This document shows, one piece after another, positions 43,158-52,522 of a stretch of DNA of 64,000 nucleotides. The translations under genes and the position numbers were made by a program. Position 1 is the first letter of the stretch. Every line of letters begins with the position of its first letter. This DNA is from Burkholderia sp. SRS-46 (lineage in GTDB: Bacteria; Pseudomonadota; Gammaproteobacteria; Burkholderiales; Burkholderiaceae): positions 496,001 to 560,000 of the forward strand of contig NZ_PTXL01000005.1 in the NCBI RefSeq assembly GCF_004343775.1, given 5' to 3'. The notes below the pieces were generated by a model. It worked only from the letters and a program-made list of their open reading frames with translations. It was not told where the DNA came from and did no database searches.

Positions 43158-46076
43158 GTGAAGCGCGCGACTCCGATCGAAGTCGGGCAGGAACTGCTCG
43201 ACACGCTGGCGGCCGACCTGCGCACCGCGGTGCGCGGCGAGGTGCGTTTCGATGCCGGCTCGAAGGCGCTCTATGCGTCCGACGCGTCGAACTACCGGCA
43301 GGTGCCGCTCGGCGTCGTCGTGCCGGCCGACGCGGACGATCTCGTTGCGGCGCTCGGCGTGTGCCGGCGCTTCGACGTGCCGTTCCTCACGCGCGGCGGC
43401 GGCACGTCGCAGAACGGGCAGTGCGTGAACGTCGCGGTGGTCGCCGATACGAGCAAGTATTTCAATCGCGTCGTGTCGGTCGATCCGGTGGCGAAGGCGG
43501 CGGTGGTCGAGCCGGGCGTCGTGTGCGACACGCTGCGCGACGCGGCCGAAGCGCACGGCCTGACGTTCGCGCCGGACCCGGCCACGCACAGCCGCTGCAC
43601 GCTCGGCGGGATGATCGCGAACAACTCGTGCGGCGCGCATTCGGTGATGGCCGGCAAGACGGTCGAGAACGTCGAGGCGCTCGAAATCCTCACCTACGAC
43701 GGCGCGCGCTTCTGGGTCGGCCCGACGCCGGAGCCCGAGCTCGACGCGATCATCGCGGCGGGCGGCCGGCGCGGCGAGATCTATCGCCGGCTGCGCGATC
43801 TGCGCGACCGCTACGCGGAGCGCATCCGCCGCGAGTTTCCGCAGATCAAGCGGCGCGTGTCGGGCTTCAACCTCGACCAGCTGCTGCCGGAGAACGGCTT
43901 CAACGTCGCGCGCGCGCTGGTCGGCACCGAAGGCACCTGCGCGGTCACGCTGCAGGCGAAAGTGCGGCTCGTGCACAGCCCGTCGTGCCGCGTGCTGCTC
44001 GTGCTCGGCTTCACCGACATCTTCACCGCGGCGGACGCGGTGCCGCACTACAACCGCTTCGCGCCGATCGCGATCGAGGGCCTCGACCGCGCGATCATCC
44101 GCGGGCTGCAGGCGCGCGGCCTGAAGGCCGACGAGATCGCACTGCTGCCGCCGGGCGACGCATGGGTCGTGCTGGAGTTCGGCGCGGACAGCGTCGACGC
44201 GGCGCTCGCGCAGGCGCGCGAAGCGGAAGCGCATTTCAAGGGCGGCGGCGCGGGGCCGGATGTCAGCGGCTTCGTCGTCACGGAGAAGGCGAAGCAGCAG
44301 AAGATCTGGTCGATCCGCGAAACCGGCGCATCGGCGGTCGCGCTGTCGGTCGATCCGTCGAAGCCCGACCCGATCGCCGGCTGGGAGGATGCGGCCGTCG
44401 ATCCGCTGCGGCTCGGCGATTACCTGCGCGCGTTCCAGGCGCTCGTCGACCGCTACGGCTACGAAACCTGCCTGTACGGCCATTTCGGCGACGGCTGCGT
44501 GCATGCGCGGATCACGTTCGACCTGCGCAGTGCGCAAGGCGTGCAGGTGTGGCGCGGCTTCCTGCGCGAAGCGGCGCAGCTCGTGGTCGACTTCGGCGGC
44601 TCGCTGTCCGGCGAGCACGGCGACGGCCAGGCGAAGGCCGAGTTCCTGCCGATCATGTACGGCCCGGAGCTGATGCAGGCGATGGCCGAGTTCAAGGCGA
44701 TCTGGGATCCCGCGAACCGGCTGAACCCCGGCAAGGTGATCAACGCGTACCGCGCCGACGAGAACCTGCGGCTCGGCCCGGCCTACAAGCCGGTGACGCT
44801 GCAGACGAAGCTGACGTTCGCGAGCCCCGAGGGCGACGGGATGCAGCGCGCGATCGAGCGCTGCATCGGCATGGGCAAGTGCCGCTCGCTCGACGGCGGC
44901 ACGATGTGCCCGAGCTATCGCGCGACGCGCGAGGAGAAGTTCTCGACGCGCGGCCGTGCGCACCTGTTCTGGGAAATGCTGCAGGGCGACGTGATCAAGG
45001 ACGGCTGGAACAGCCCCGAGGTGAAGGAAGCGCTCGACGCGTGCCTGTCGTGCAAGGGCTGCAAGTCCGATTGTCCGACGCATACCGACATGGCGTCGTA
45101 CAAGGCGGAATTCATGTCGCACTACTACGAGACCCATCGCCGGCCGCGGCAGGCGATGTTCATGGGGAGGATCGGACAATGGGCGCCGCTGGCGAGTCGT
45201 TTTCCTCGGCTTATGAATTTTATGACCTCGACCCCGCCCTTGGCGCGTATCGGCAAGTGGATCGCCGGCGTCGCGCCGCAGCGGGCGATCCCGGCGTTCG
45301 CGCCGCGCCCGTTCCGCGCGAGCGCGAAACGGCTGGGGATCGGACAGCGCACGGGCGCGACGCCGGCCCGCAACAAGGTCATTCTGTGGGTTGATACGTT
45401 CAACGAGCATTTCCTGCCGGACATCGCCACGGCGGCGGCCGACGTGCTGACGCGGCTCGGCTTCGACGTCACGTTGCCGAAAAAGCGCCTGTGCTGCGGC
45501 CGGCCGCTGTACGACTACGGGCTGCTCGACGAGGCGCGCGCGCTGCTGCGCACCGCGGTCGACGAGCTCGCCGACGAGATCGGCGCGGGCGTGCCGGTCG
45601 TCGGGCTCGAACCCGGCTGCCTGTCGGTGTTCAAGGACGAACTGCTGAAGCAATTGCCCGACGAGCCGCTCGCGAAACGCCTCGCCGCGCAGACGTTCCT
45701 GTTCTCCGATTTCGTCGCGCAGGCGGATTTCAAGTGGCCGCAGCTCGACGCGGACGTGATCGTCCACGGGCACTGTCACCAGAAATCGGTGTTCGGGATG
45801 AAGGGCGAGACGGCGCTGCTCGACAAGCTCGGCGTGCGCTGGACGCTGCTCGACACCGGATGCTGCGGGATGGCCGGCACGTTCGGCTTCAACGAAGCGC
45901 ATTACGACCTGTCGATGAAGATCGGCGAAGGCAAGCTGCTGCCGCTCGTGCGGCAGGCGAGCGAGCACGCGATCGTCGTGACCAACGGCTTCAGCTGCCG
46001 CAAGCAGATCGAGCAGGGCGCGGGGCGCACGCCGCTGCATATCGCGCAGCTCGCGCAGCGGGCGCTCGGGGGGTGA
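43158..46076 (+). CDS. FAD-linked oxidase/Fe-S fusion, probable D-2-hydroxyglutarate dehydrogenase (YdiJ-like)
   Basis: 972 residues, oxidising D-2-hydroxyglutarate to 2-oxoglutarate and passing electrons through Fe-S clusters. The FAD_binding_4 domain lies at about 30-220 (GVVVPADADDLVAAL, TRGGGTSQNGQCVN), then the FAD-oxidase C-terminal domain (CLYGHFGDGCVHARI). Two 4Fe-4S motifs follow near 569 (CIGMGKC) and 629 (CLSCKGCKSDCPTHTD), then CCG-type repeats (HGHCHQKSVFG, DTGCCGMAGTFGF). It starts at GTG 43158, 2 bp after the hglS stop, so translation is probably coupled. Escherichia coli YdiJ is the model; a glycolate/lactate substrate is less likely given the neighbour. Confidence 0.93.
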   Translation: MKRATPIEVGQELLDTLAADLRTAVRGEVRFDAGSKALYASDASNYRQVPLGVVVPADADDLVAALGVCRRFDVPFLTRGGGTSQNGQCVNVAVVADTSKYFNRVVSVDPVAKAAVVEPGVVCDTLRDAAEAHGLTFAPDPATHSRCTLGGMIANNSCGAHSVMAGKTVENVEALEILTYDGARFWVGPTPEPELDAIIAAGGRRGEIYRRLRDLRDRYAERIRREFPQIKRRVSGFNLDQLLPENGFNVARALVGTEGTCAVTLQAKVRLVHSPSCRVLLVLGFTDIFTAADAVPHYNRFAPIAIEGLDRAIIRGLQARGLKADEIALLPPGDAWVVLEFGADSVDAALAQAREAEAHFKGGGAGPDVSGFVVTEKAKQQKIWSIRETGASAVALSVDPSKPDPIAGWEDAAVDPLRLGDYLRAFQALVDRYGYETCLYGHFGDGCVHARITFDLRSAQGVQVWRGFLREAAQLVVDFGGSLSGEHGDGQAKAEFLPIMYGPELMQAMAEFKAIWDPANRLNPGKVINAYRADENLRLGPAYKPVTLQTKLTFASPEGDGMQRAIERCIGMGKCRSLDGGTMCPSYRATREEKFSTRGRAHLFWEMLQGDVIKDGWNSPEVKEALDACLSCKGCKSDCPTHTDMASYKAEFMSHYYETHRRPRQAMFMGRIGQWAPLASRFPRLMNFMTSTPPLARIGKWIAGVAPQRAIPAFAPRPFRASAKRLGIGQRTGATPARNKVILWVDTFNEHFLPDIATAAADVLTRLGFDVTLPKKRLCCGRPLYDYGLLDEARALLRTAVDELADEIGAGVPVVGLEPGCLSVFKDELLKQLPDEPLAKRLAAQTFLFSDFVAQADFKWPQLDADVIVHGHCHQKSVFGMKGETALLDKLGVRWTLLDTGCCGMAGTFGFNEAHYDLSMKIGEGKLLPLVRQASEHAIVVTNGFSCRKQIEQGAGRTPLHIAQLAQRALGG

Positions 46077-46098
46077 CGCGGGCGTCGACGCCCGCGCG

Positions 46099-47226
46099 TC
46101 AGTACGGCAACGCGTCGGTAGCGAAGGCCGACTGCTGACGTTTCAGCGCCTTCAGCCAACGCTTCAGGCTCCCGACGTCGTCGAACAGTGGCATCTCTTC
46201 CTTCAGATGGCGAATGTCCTGCTCGCGCCCGACGATTTCACGCGCGAGATCGAGCAACACCGTGTCGGGAGACACGTCGGCGTACGGAGAAAATCCGTAG
46301 GTGAACCTGAGGTGGGATTCCACGTGCAGGATTTCCTGGTCGAGTTCGGCGACTTGCTCCTTGAGTATCTTGTTGTAGTGCTTCAGGCGATCTTCGCTGA
46401 TCTGGTTGATCGCGTGCTGGTCGATGTGCTCGAGTTCGAGCTGCAGTTCCAGCAGTTTCAGCAGATCGTGCTTGTCGTAAGCCTGGTTGACGCGCTGCAT
46501 CAGCGCAGTCTTGCGCTCGCGCTCCAGCGGATCGGGCTCCCGATCGGGATGCAGCGCGCTGGCGAGCTTGCGATAGAGGACACGGATCGACTGGCTCAGC
46601 TCGACCTGTTCAGCTTGCTGCTGCGACTCCTTGGCAAGCTGCTTCGCCGATTTTTGCCGTTCGGCTCGCCGCGCTTCCCGCGCCCGCTTGCTGGCCGCCT
46701 CCCGCGCCTGCTGTTGTTCCAGCTTCGCCCGAACGTGTTGCAGGACTTCGTCATGCGCGCTCAGGTCGAGATCGTCGTCGAGCTCGACGCCGAGCATCGC
46801 TTCCAGCTCGGCCTTCATCGTCGCGAATTCGGCGGTGATTTCGACGTCGTGGTCGGTTCCGGCATGCCGGTTGTAGATGGCCTTTAGCCGCGCGTCGGCG
46901 TTTGCGTCGAGCAGGTCGCCGGCGATGCTGGCGATCAGCGTCGAGATCGTGCGTTGCTCGCCCTTGGTCAAGCCTTTCCGGCCGCTTGCCTCGTCGAGCC
47001 GGACAGCCATCGTGGTGCGCAGATCCGTCCACGCGCGCTCGAGCGGCAACAGCTCGTCCACATATCGCTTCTGGAACGCCGGCATGACCTGCTCCCAGGC
47101 CGACAGGCGCTTGCGGCGCTTTTCGATTTGCTTGATCAGTGCGTTGAATGCCTTCTGCCCCTTGGACAGGACGGTCTTGCCGGAGCCCGGCGCGATGCCG
47201 ACTGACCGGATGTTCGTGCGGGGCAT
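46099..47226 (-). CDS. J-domain protein with central J domain
   Basis: 375 residues, probable DnaK co-chaperone. Unlike classical DnaJ, the J-like segment is internal: VLYRKLASALHPDREPDPLERERKTALMQRVNQAYDKHD with the HPD triad at 226-228. It is preceded by a long charged coiled coil (AKLEQQQAREAASKRAREARRAERQKSAKQ) and followed by another helix (EQVAELDQEILHVESH). There are no Gly/Phe or zinc-finger regions. ATG at 47226 has GGAGG at 7 bp. It is convergent with the D-2-hydroxyglutarate dehydrogenase gene; the client is unknown. Confidence 0.82.
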   Translation of the reverse strand: MPRTNIRSVGIAPGSGKTVLSKGQKAFNALIKQIEKRRKRLSAWEQVMPAFQKRYVDELLPLERAWTDLRTTMAVRLDEASGRKGLTKGEQRTISTLIASIAGDLLDANADARLKAIYNRHAGTDHDVEITAEFATMKAELEAMLGVELDDDLDLSAHDEVLQHVRAKLEQQQAREAASKRAREARRAERQKSAKQLAKESQQQAEQVELSQSIRVLYRKLASALHPDREPDPLERERKTALMQRVNQAYDKHDLLKLLELQLELEHIDQHAINQISEDRLKHYNKILKEQVAELDQEILHVESHLRFTYGFSPYADVSPDTVLLDLAREIVGREQDIRHLKEEMPLFDDVGSLKRWLKALKRQQSAFATDALPY

Positions 47227-47557
47227 GGCGGTTCCTCCCGGCGGCTGCGGTGCATGAAACAAGCGGCTATTCTAGCGCCCGCGCGGCTGACGCTTGTCGC
47301 CTGCCGGATCGCGCATGCGCCGCGACTTGATGACTATTGCTCACAACATAGTTCCGATATTTCGTTTGCTGCGGGGGTATTGGCTACCCACAATCGGTTC
47401 ACCTCCTTGTGCGATACCAGGTTCTTCGGAGACGGAACCCCGGCCGCCGCGCTCGCTACGATGCTTCGGGCGGCGCGTGCAGAGACCGGCGCAACGGAGG
47501 TCGCCGGCGCGCGGTGCGCGCGCCGCATCCCGACCCACAGAACGAAGGAATGCCCCG
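47227..47557. other. Intergenic region before the LivJ-type gene
   Basis: 331 bp between the divergent J-domain and binding-protein genes. An A/T-rich patch (about 47325-47370) probably holds one or both promoters. No gene or clear operator is seen. Confidence 0.5.
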
Positions 47558-48709
47558 ATGAAGTTCCGAATTCGCTCCCTGTCCGGCGTGGCGCTTGCCG
47601 CGGCGATTCTCGCGCTCCCCGCGGGCGTGGCCCTGGCGCAGGAGACGGTGGTCAAGGTCGGCGTGGCCGGCCCGCTGACCGGTGGCGGCGCCGCGTACGG
47701 CAAGGACATCGAGAACGGCGTGCGCATGGCGGTCGACGAAGCGAATGCCGCGCACACGACCATCGGCGGCAAGCCGGTGAAGTTCGTCGTCGCGTCGCAG
47801 GACGACCAGAGCGATCCGCGCGCCGGCGTGCAGGCCGCGCAGCAGCTGGCCGATGCGCAGGTCGCGGTCGTGATCGGCCACTTCAACTCGGGCACGACGC
47901 TGCCGGCCTCGAAGATCTACGCGAAGGCGGGCATTCCGATGATCACGCCGTCCGCGACCAATCCGGAGATCACGCGCGCGGGCCTCGGCACCGTGTATCG
48001 CGTGATCGCCACCGACACGCAGAACGCCGGCAACGCGGGCACGTACGCGGCGACGGTCACGAAGGCGAAGCGGATCGCGATCATCGACGATCGCACCGCG
48101 TTCGGCCAGGGCGAAGCCGACGAATTCGAGAAGGCGGTGAAGGCGAACGGCGGGGCGATCGTCGCGCGCGAGTTCACCAACGACAAGGCGGTGGACTTCA
48201 GTGCGCAGCTCACGAAGATCAAGAGCGTCAACGCGGATCTCGTGTTCTTCGGCGGCCTCGACGCGCAGGCGGCGATGCTCGTGAAGCGGATGCGCCAGCT
48301 CGGCATCAAGGCGCAGTTCCTCGCGGGCGGTGGCGTGATGAACGCGAACTTCATCCGGCTCGCCGGCGGCGCGGCGGAAGGCGCGTCGGTGTGGGAGTAC
48401 GGGCAGCCGCTGTCGCGCCTCGACAAGGGCCGGCAGTTCGAGACGAAGTTCAAGCAGAAATACGGCATCGACATGCTCGCGTATGCGCCGTTCGCGTACG
48501 ACGCGACGTGGATCGCGATCAAGGCGATGCAGAAGTCCAGTTCGGCGAAGCCCGCGGATTTCAACGGCGCGCTGAAGGGCACGAGTTACGACGGCATTAC
48601 CGGCACGATCGCGTTCACGGAGACGGGCGACCTGAAGAACCCGAGCTCGACGCTGTACGAGGTGAAGAACGCCGCGTGGCAGCCGGTCACGACGAAGTCG
48701 GCGAATTGA
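47558..48709 (+). CDS. Branched-chain amino acid-type ABC substrate-binding protein (LivJ/LivK family)
   Basis: 383-residue periplasmic binding protein with a signal peptide (LSGVALAAAILALPAGVALA-QE). The family opening VVKVGVAGPLTGGGAAYGKDIENGVRMA and the second-lobe strand RIAIIDDRTAFGQGEADEFEKA are clear. It binds branched-chain or related amino acids or amides; the exact ligand is unknown. ATG at 47558 follows AAGGAA. There is no adjacent permease or ATPase. It lies upstream of an FAD-dependent oxidase on the same strand. Confidence 0.93.
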   Translation: MKFRIRSLSGVALAAAILALPAGVALAQETVVKVGVAGPLTGGGAAYGKDIENGVRMAVDEANAAHTTIGGKPVKFVVASQDDQSDPRAGVQAAQQLADAQVAVVIGHFNSGTTLPASKIYAKAGIPMITPSATNPEITRAGLGTVYRVIATDTQNAGNAGTYAATVTKAKRIAIIDDRTAFGQGEADEFEKAVKANGGAIVAREFTNDKAVDFSAQLTKIKSVNADLVFFGGLDAQAAMLVKRMRQLGIKAQFLAGGGVMNANFIRLAGGAAEGASVWEYGQPLSRLDKGRQFETKFKQKYGIDMLAYAPFAYDATWIAIKAMQKSSSAKPADFNGALKGTSYDGITGTIAFTETGDLKNPSSTLYEVKNAAWQPVTTKSAN

Positions 48710-48839
48710 GCCCGGCAAGCGGGGCCGGCGGGGCTTTCGCGCCGGTTCCGTCCGTGCTGAAATACCTCGACCGGTCCGGCGTGACCGGCACGCGCCGCGC
48801 GGTCGCGCCGCCCCATTCATCTGCACTCTGGAGTCAGTC

Positions 48840-50012
48840 GTGAGTTCTCAAGTCGTAATCGTCGGCGGCGGTGTCATCGGCAGTTCGATCGCCTACTTCC
48901 TGCGTGCGTCCGACCCGACGGTCGGCGTGACCGTGATCGAGCGCGATCCGACCTATGCGCGCTCGTCGTCGGCGCTGTCGGCCGCGTCGATCCGCCAGCA
49001 ATTCTCGACGCCGCTGTCGATCGAGATGTCGCTGTTCGGTATTGAATTCCTGCGCACGCTCGGCGAGCGGCTCGAAGTCGACGGCAACCGGCCGTCGATC
49101 GACCTGCACGAAGGTGGCTATCTGTTCCTCGCGACGCCGGCCGGCGAAGCGACGCTGCGCGAGAACCACGCGCTGCAGACCCGCCTCGGCGCGGACATCC
49201 GCTTGATGGATCGCGATGCGTTGAAGGCGCAGTTTCCGTGGCTGAACGTGGACGATCTCGTATCGGGCGCGTACGGCGCGAGCGGCGAAGGCTGGTTCGA
49301 CGGCTACGGGCTCGTGCAGGCGCTGCGCAAGAAGGCGCAGGCGCTCGGCGCGCGCTACGTGGCGGCGGACGTGACCGGCGTCGTGCGCGACGGCCGCAAG
49401 GTCACGCAGGTCGTCGCGAGCAACGGCGAGCGCTATGCGTGCGACACGCTGGTCAACGCGGCCGGTGCATGGGCGCGCCCGCTGTCGGCGATGATGGGCA
49501 TCGACATCCCCGTGTATGCACGGCGGCGCAGCATCTTCAACGTGTCGTCGCCGGCGCGGCTCACGCATTGCCCGCTGCTGATCGATCCGACCGGCGTGTA
49601 TTTCCGGCCGGAGGGCAACACCTATATTTGCGGCACGTCGCCGAGCCCGGACCGCGACCCGGACGACCTGCCGCTCGACGAAGTCGATCACGACCTGTTC
49701 GACGAGGTGATCTGGCCGACGCTCGCGCATCGCGTGCCGGAATTCGAGGCGCTGCGGGTGGAGAACTGCTGGTCCGGGTATTACGAGTACAACGTGTTCG
49801 ATCACAACGCGATCATCGGGCATCACCCGGAGCTTGATAACGTCGTGTTCGCGAATGGGTACAGCGGGCACGGGCTGCAGCAGGGGCCGGCGACCGGGCG
49901 CGGGGTCAGTGAACTCATTCTGGGCGGGCGTTATGAAACGCTCGACCTGTCGTCGCTCGGCTGGGAGCGGGTGCTGGAAAACCGGCCGATCGTCGAAAAG
50001 AACGTCGTGTAG
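48840..50012 (+). CDS. FAD-dependent oxidoreductase (DAO family)
   Basis: 390-residue amino-acid/amine oxidase-type flavoprotein. The N-terminal VVIVGGGVIGSSIAYFLRA binds FAD; the C-terminal NVVFANGYSGHGLQQGPATGRGVSELI closes the DAO fold and resembles FOXRED1-like and sarcosine/D-amino-acid oxidase relatives. It starts at GTG 48840, 8 bp after GGAG. It follows the LivJ-type gene by 130 bp and precedes an aminotransferase, so it probably oxidises an imported amino acid. The terminator at 50071 ends the unit. Confidence 0.9.
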   Translation: MSSQVVIVGGGVIGSSIAYFLRASDPTVGVTVIERDPTYARSSSALSAASIRQQFSTPLSIEMSLFGIEFLRTLGERLEVDGNRPSIDLHEGGYLFLATPAGEATLRENHALQTRLGADIRLMDRDALKAQFPWLNVDDLVSGAYGASGEGWFDGYGLVQALRKKAQALGARYVAADVTGVVRDGRKVTQVVASNGERYACDTLVNAAGAWARPLSAMMGIDIPVYARRRSIFNVSSPARLTHCPLLIDPTGVYFRPEGNTYICGTSPSPDRDPDDLPLDEVDHDLFDEVIWPTLAHRVPEFEALRVENCWSGYYEYNVFDHNAIIGHHPELDNVVFANGYSGHGLQQGPATGRGVSELILGGRYETLDLSSLGWERVLENRPIVEKNVV

Positions 50013-50372
50013 TGCGAGCGGCGTGGCCGTCCCGTGTGGTGGATGGTTCTCTCCTTGTGTCTCACTGATTGGCCCGACGATGTCGGGCCTTTTTTTCGAC
50101 ATGTTCGGCGCAGCCTGTGCTGGCATGGATTGCCGGAAAGGCGTGCGGTTTGCTGCGAGTCACCGGACTGATGTCGCGCTGCGGTTGTATGTTCGAAAGC
50201 GTCCGCCAGGTAATGACCAAACCGCAAGACCTAGTGCATAGATATCGTTTGCCGCGGCCTTAATGACTATCGACAATCGTGGCTCGAACTCGCCGCCGTC
50301 GCGCCAGAAGCGCTCCGGCGGCCGGCAACCGGCGGCTATCCCGGCCGTCCCCGCCATCCAGCCCACGACGAC
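50013..50372. other. Intergenic region with terminator
   Basis: 360 bp. The strong terminator is at 50071-50096. The remainder up to the aminotransferase contains no recognisable gene; an A/T-richer patch at about 50205-50280 is the likely promoter. Confidence 0.55.
50071..50096 (+). terminator. Rho-independent terminator after the FAD oxidoreductase
   Basis: GGCCCGAC-GAT-GTCGGGCC followed by seven T residues. It is one of the cleanest terminators in the window. Confidence 0.92.
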
Positions 50373-51587
50373 ATGTACGCGTTCACGCCCTCATTCCAAA
50401 ACCCCGCCGGCTCGCCGATCCGCGAACTGTTCAAGTACCTCGCCGAGCCCGGCATGATCTCCTTCGCGGGCGGCTATCCCGCCAGCGACCTGTTCGACGT
50501 CGACGGCCTGAACGCGGCAGCCGCGCGCGCCTATGCGCAGCCGACTCGCTGCCTGCAATACGGCCCGACCGACGGCCTCGCGGAGCTGAAGCACGAACTG
50601 CTCGCGCTGATGGCGCGCCGTGGCGTGGCCTGCACGCCCGCCGAACTGCTCGTGACGACCGGCTCGCAGCAGGGCCTCGACCTGCTGGTGCGCGTGATGG
50701 TCGCGCCGGGCGACGTCGTGCTCACCGAGCAGCCCGCCTATCCGGCCACGCTGCAGGCGATGCGCCTGCAGCAGGCCCGCATCGTCACGATCCCGGTCGA
50801 CGGCGACGGCCTCGATGTCGACCGCCTCGACGCGCTGCTCGCGTCGGGCACGATCGCGCAGCCGAAGCTGCTGTACACGGTGCCGACCTTCGCGAACCCG
50901 ACCGGCGCGACGCTCACGCGCGAGCGCCGCCTGAAGCTGCTGCGCCTCGCGGTGCGCCACCGCTTCCTGATCGTCGAGGACGACCCGTACGGCGACCTGC
51001 GCTTCACCGGCGACGCGGTGCCGTCGATGCTCGCGCTCGCCAGCGAAGTCGATGGCGCACGCGACTGGATCGTGCATTTCGCGAGCCTGTCGAAGATCGT
51101 CGCGCCGGGCCTGCGGGTCGGCTGGACGATCGCGCCCGCCGAGATCGCACGCCGTTGCGTGATCGCGAAACAAACCGTCGATCTGTGCAGCGCCCCGTGG
51201 ACGCAGGCGACCGCCGCCGAGTATCTTGCCGACGGCGCGCTCGAGCGTCACCTGCCGCGCATCACCGACGCGTACCGGCGCAAATGCGACGCGATGTGCG
51301 ATGCGCTGCGCGACGGGCTCGGCAGCGCGATCGAATTCCATCGTCCGCACGGCGGCATGTTCGTGTGGGCGCGGATCGGCGCGGTGTCGTCGGCGCAACT
51401 GCTGCAGCACGCTATCGCGAACAAGATCGTGTTCGTCCCCGGCAAGGCGTTCTTCGCGGACAACGTCGACGACGCGTCTCTGCGCCTGTCGTTCGCCGCG
51501 CCGGACGTCGACGCGATCCGGGAAGGTGTCGCGCGACTCGTGCGCGCATATGGCGCGGCGCTGGCCGCCGAGGAGACCCACGCATGA
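50373..51587 (+). CDS. PLP-dependent aminotransferase, 2-aminoadipate/MocR-type fold I
   Basis: 404 residues. The Schiff-base lysine is Lys241 in FASLSKIVAPGLRVGW; PLP contacts include Tyr/Asp in IVEDDPYGDLRF, and TGSQQGLDLL and FANPTGATLT are conserved. The closest named group I recall is the LysN/2-aminoadipate aminotransferase type. That would produce 2-oxoadipate, the substrate of HglS encoded about 8 kb upstream. Assignment is by family plus context. It overlaps the following 64-codon ORF by ATGA. Confidence 0.9.
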   Translation: MYAFTPSFQNPAGSPIRELFKYLAEPGMISFAGGYPASDLFDVDGLNAAAARAYAQPTRCLQYGPTDGLAELKHELLALMARRGVACTPAELLVTTGSQQGLDLLVRVMVAPGDVVLTEQPAYPATLQAMRLQQARIVTIPVDGDGLDVDRLDALLASGTIAQPKLLYTVPTFANPTGATLTRERRLKLLRLAVRHRFLIVEDDPYGDLRFTGDAVPSMLALASEVDGARDWIVHFASLSKIVAPGLRVGWTIAPAEIARRCVIAKQTVDLCSAPWTQATAAEYLADGALERHLPRITDAYRRKCDAMCDALRDGLGSAIEFHRPHGGMFVWARIGAVSSAQLLQHAIANKIVFVPGKAFFADNVDDASLRLSFAAPDVDAIREGVARLVRAYGAALAAEETHA

Positions 51588-51778
51588 ACCTGAACGTCAT
51601 CGATTTCGCATGGATGGATGAAGCGCCCGGTATAGCCGACATCCGGCCGGTCGCGCACCTGTCGTCGCAGATCAGCGCCGGCCCCGAATATGTCGCCGAA
51701 GTGCTCGGAAGGTTCGGCGCCGATCGGGCCGATGGCGACGACGGCGATTCCGCGCCGGCCGTGCTCGGCTACAACTGA
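51584..51778 (+). CDS. Small hypothetical protein translationally coupled to the aminotransferase
   Basis: 64 residues starting MNLNVIDFAWMDEAPGIADI. The ATG overlaps the aminotransferase stop (ATGA), and GAGGAG lies 8 bp upstream inside that gene, so it is very likely translated. It is acidic (GADRADGDDGDSAP) with no signal peptide, membrane helix or cysteine. I do not recognise a family. It may be a small partner or modulator of the aminotransferase. Confidence 0.65.
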   Translation: MNLNVIDFAWMDEAPGIADIRPVAHLSSQISAGPEYVAEVLGRFGADRADGDDGDSAPAVLGYN

Positions 51779-51886
51779 GCCGTTGGCCCGGCACGGCGCG
51801 CACGCCAGCACGGCGGCCGCAGCGCCGAAGCCGGACCGGTTAAGCTAACGCGATCGACACCACGCATTGCGCCGCCGCGCCCGATC

Positions 51887-52483
51887 ATGTCCGACCCCGG
51901 CTTCGATTCGCTTCAATCCACCTACGACCGCCTCTGGACGCAGCTCGAATCGGGCGTCAGCGTGCAGCGCTCGCCGTTCACGATGCTGCAGGCCGCGACG
52001 CTCGGCCTCGACGGCGCGCCGAAAGTGCGCACCGTCGTGCTGCGTCAGGTGCGCCGCGCGGCACGCCTGCTGTCGTTCCACACCGACATGCGATCGGAGA
52101 AGGTCGCGGAGCTGCGCCGCGATCCGCGCATCGCGCTCGTCGGCGTCGATCTCGACGGCCTCGTACAGATTCGCATCGAAGGCATCGCATCGATCTGCAC
52201 GGATGACGCCGAACGGCGCGCGATCTGGCAATCGAGCCGCCCGCACACGCTGCTGCTGTATCGCGCGCCGCTGCCGCCCGGCACGCCGGTCGAGTCGCCG
52301 CATGACGCGCATCCGTCTGGCGACGCAAGCGCGCCGGCCACCGACGACGGATACGCGAATTTCTGCCTGCTCCACGTGACGGCTGCGCGCATCGACTTCC
52401 TCGATCTCGCGGCGTCCGGGCATCGCCGCGCCGTGTTCGAACTGCGCGCGGACGGTTACGACGGCCGCTGGGTCGCGCCCTGA
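51887..52483 (+). CDS. Pyridoxamine-5'-phosphate-oxidase-family FMN-binding protein
   Basis: 198-residue split-barrel flavin protein (Alr4036-type). Landmarks: SPFTMLQAATLGLDGAPKVRTVVLRQV, LLSFHTDMRSEKVAELRRDPRIALVG, and the C-terminal LLHVTAARIDFLDL. It may bind FMN or heme; it lacks clear hallmarks of true PNP oxidase, so vitamin B6 synthesis is not assumed. It lies just downstream of the aminotransferase unit with a 108-bp gap. Confidence 0.87.
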   Translation: MSDPGFDSLQSTYDRLWTQLESGVSVQRSPFTMLQAATLGLDGAPKVRTVVLRQVRRAARLLSFHTDMRSEKVAELRRDPRIALVGVDLDGLVQIRIEGIASICTDDAERRAIWQSSRPHTLLLYRAPLPPGTPVESPHDAHPSGDASAPATDDGYANFCLLHVTAARIDFLDLAASGHRRAVFELRADGYDGRWVAP

Positions 52484-52496
52484 CGCAGTTGCGGCC

Positions 52497-52517
52497 ACGC
52501 GCCGTGCCGCGGCGCGT
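52497..52517. terminator. Hairpin between convergent FMN-protein and LysR genes
   Basis: ACGCGCCG-TGCCG-CGGCGCGT, 8-bp arms, in the 39-bp convergent gap. There is no T-run. Confidence 0.45.
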
Positions 52518-52522
52518 GCGCG

